This document shows positions 62,250-64,000 of a DNA stretch of 64,000 bases, one piece after another. Below the pieces are notes generated by a model that was not told the origin of the DNA, searched no databases, and worked only from the letters and a program-made list of their open reading frames with translations. Both the position numbers and the translations under genes were made by a program. Source of the stretch: Dryas octopetala (Eukaryota; Streptophyta; Magnoliopsida; Rosales; Rosaceae); contig OY992835.1 of NCBI GenBank assembly GCA_963921425.1, positions 18,662,001 through 18,726,000 on the forward strand, read 5' to 3'. The first letter of the stretch is position 1. Each line of letters opens with the position of its first letter.

Positions 62250-63160
62250 TAGAGCTTTTCGTCCTTTGGGTGCTTGCGGGCATGCCACTATTCTCGGCCG
62301 GGAAGCCGTAATAGAAAAGATTAATAAAAATAAGAAATTGCGCCGAAATAAATCTAATTTCTGACAAACGATTGTGCGATAAGTAAAGGAACAAGAACTT
62401 GTCTAGGTTTGTTTCTTGCCTGTGAAAATTAAAGGACTTTAGTAGCATGAACAATCTAAGAAAAATCAAGAACAACAACAATTGACTGAAAACTGAAGAA
62501 AATACTAGAATTAATGTGAAATTAATACTAAGAAAGTGTTCTTAGCAGAGCTACAAAACAATGGAAATTGACCAAAAGAAATTCTAAGAACTAAGAAAAA
62601 CTGGTTGCTTAAAGAACTTGAGGAATTTGGTTGCTTGATTGTTGATTTTTGATTGTTGTATTGAGATTGTGTAGAGAAAGCTTTTCCTTCTTGAAGAGAT
62701 GTATTTATAAGAGTGATAACCTAGTGCCAAGTAGTCCTTGTGTAAGTAGAAATTGACTTTCTTAGCCATCAAGTCTTCAGAATCCTTTCCTTATTGCACC
62801 ATATCTCTCTTGATTTTCTTTCACGCTCAAATAAACTGCACAATTAATATCTAAGAAAATCCACCAAAATATTAATAAAATCCATAGAATAATCAATAAT
62901 AATTATCCTAATTTCCTGCTATTTTTTCACAAATACGTGCCAAATTTGGGTGTAAACAGCAGCCAATGCATCAAAACCTTTGCGACCGAGAAATGTTTCT
63001 TCCTTTGTCCATAGTGGCCTGATCGGAAGTCAGTTTCGCGCAATATCATCATTTGTATGCTCGGCCTTTGGCCGCGTACTGGCATGCCCAACACAAATTT
63101 GAAGGATATGATTTTCTTGATCCGCAGCCTAGTTAACACGTGGTGGCAAAGATTTTGAGA
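62250..63160 (-). repeat. Probable retroelement (LTR-like) remnant
   Basis: Read on the minus strand it has an ACACCCAAATTTGG segment, a TATAAATACATCTC box (about 62695-62710) followed by a long A/T-rich leader-like part, and GC-rich ends. This resembles an old plant LTR in antisense. I cannot define ends or a target duplication. Confidence 0.35.
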
Positions 63161-63461
63161 CAAACATCCTTAAAACAAAGGAAACTACATGAATAAATTA
63201 TCAATTGTTGTACTTTTTTGCAAGTATAAATGTGGGGGAAAAATTACACACAAAAAGTTGGGCTAAGAATAAGATACAAAATAATTGAATTCAAATAAAT
63301 CCAATCTTAAAAAAAAAAAAAAAAAACAATGATCGATTTTACAAAAAAAAAATAATAATAAACTCATATTAGCAATAATTAGACTGCCTCTGATTAGACC
63401 GCCATAAAAAAGCCGCGAAACGAACTAAAATGTGACCGTTAGTCCGAGATTTCCAACTGTC
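63161..63461. other. Intergenic promoter region
   Basis: A-rich tracts (63309-63326 and 63342-63350) and no gene; upstream of the kinase promoter. Confidence 0.5.
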
Positions 63462-63468
63462 TATATAA
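63462..63468 (+). promoter_or_regulatory. Probable TATA box of the kinase gene
   Basis: TATATAA lies 250 bp before the ATG at 63718, followed by a CT-rich leader typical of plant 5' UTRs. Confidence 0.55.
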
Positions 63469-63717
63469 TCCCAGCTCGACCGGGAAAACCAAACTAGAGA
63501 TTTCCACAAAACCCTTATACACAACTCCGCGTAGCAGACAGTAGTAACCTCTTAGTTTCAATCTCCAACTCCCTTCTTCTTCTTCGCCGCCTCTGCTAGA
63601 ACTCCTTCAAAGGACCACTTCGTCTTCATTCATCCTCCACTCTGTTTATTAGTTCCTCTCTTCCTCCGTTTCTTTGTCTTTCTTAAGACAGAGAATCGGC
63701 AGAAGCAGTTTTATACA

Positions 63718-64000
63718 ATGAACACTTTGAAGAGGAAAAGAGGAGACAAGAGAGAACGCGTACCAGATCTGCCACTTGGGCCAGAGCAGAGTTTGTATGC
63801 CTCTCGCTTTAAGTGGGTTCGAGGGCGGATGCTCGGGAAAGGTGGGTTCGGGTCGGTTTATCTGGCTTCTGTAACGAAACCCAGTTTGTGGTTCAAGCGA
63901 TCGCTGGAGGTTATGGCAGTGAAATCGACAATGGCGTCTGCCTCGGCCGAGCTGGTGAGGGAGAGAGCACTTCTTGACTGTTTTCGGGATTGCCCTTTTC
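63718..64000 (+). CDS. MAPKKK-like protein kinase, N-terminal part (cut by window end)
   Basis: The ATG at 63718 opens a frame that runs off the window after 94 codons. A basic N-terminus (MNTLKRKRGDKRERVPDLPL) leads into the kinase start FKWVRGRMLGKGGFGSVYLA, the glycine-rich ATP loop, and then VMAVKS with the ATP-binding lysine. It continues ELVRERALLDCFRDCPF, the alpha-C region. This is the N-lobe of plant MEKK-like MAPKKKs (MAPKKK17-20 group). In family members the next segment corresponds to what is preserved, broken, at 58560 and 61337, so this gene or a close relative is the probable source of those fragments. Confidence 0.8.
   Translation, partial: MNTLKRKRGDKRERVPDLPLGPEQSLYASRFKWVRGRMLGKGGFGSVYLASVTKPSLWFKRSLEVMAVKSTMASASAELVRERALLDCFRDCPF

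Overview
This window is nuclear DNA from a flowering plant. It is AT-rich, its genes have many small GT-AG exons, its gene families are plant-specific (SAUR, RALF, SLOW GREEN 1, BTL1), and it carries a LINE tail, a full-length Ty3 element of the Athila/Tat type and several MITEs. A woody rosid eudicot is my guess; the sequence alone does not fix the species.

Layout. 1-1502 is the 3' end of a LINE, followed by a decayed F-box/FBD fragment. 2279-7872 (-) is a 14-exon chloroplast TPR gene, SLOW GREEN 1-like. After a MITE (8119-8727) and a miRNA-precursor-like foldback (9469-9572) come three intronless SAUR genes (9801-10262 -, 11489-11908 +, 13837-14409 -). About 7 kb follows with no gene, holding a 400-bp foldback element and an 80-bp AG microsatellite.

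The centre is one very large gene on the minus strand, 46351 down to 21716: a SEN1-type RNA/DNA helicase rebuilt here as 21 exons in continuous phase (2353 codons plus stop). An 11.6-kb Athila/Tat-like retrotransposon (28382-40001, antisense to the gene) sits inside coding exon 14, ten bases from the splice acceptor, with a CACAAG duplication on both sides. Its LTRs are 1528 and 1527 bp with one difference noticed, and its Gag-Pol frame of 1811 codons is open, so the insertion looks very recent. As written, this haplotype lacks a continuous helicase frame. The same gene uses one GC-AG intron and carries an intronic MITE. Two more MITEs lie just beyond its 5' end.

48.7-51 kb holds an unusual cluster of short palindromes (about 13 copies of a 25-nt hairpin unit, four of them at an exact 30-bp period), followed by an isolated first exon of a TRAP-beta gene. 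52071-56321 (+) is a five-exon mitochondrial carrier of the BTL1 type. 57003-62249 is a direct tandem duplication with a unit of about 2.78 kb. Each copy has one RALF peptide gene and one antisense, broken MAPKKK-like kinase fragment. A retroelement-like remnant follows. The window ends inside the first exon of an intact-looking MAPKKK-like kinase (63718 onward, +), the same family as the two broken fragments.

The genes do not form a pathway. The main stories are mobile-element traffic (insertion, capture, MITEs) and local duplication of signalling genes.
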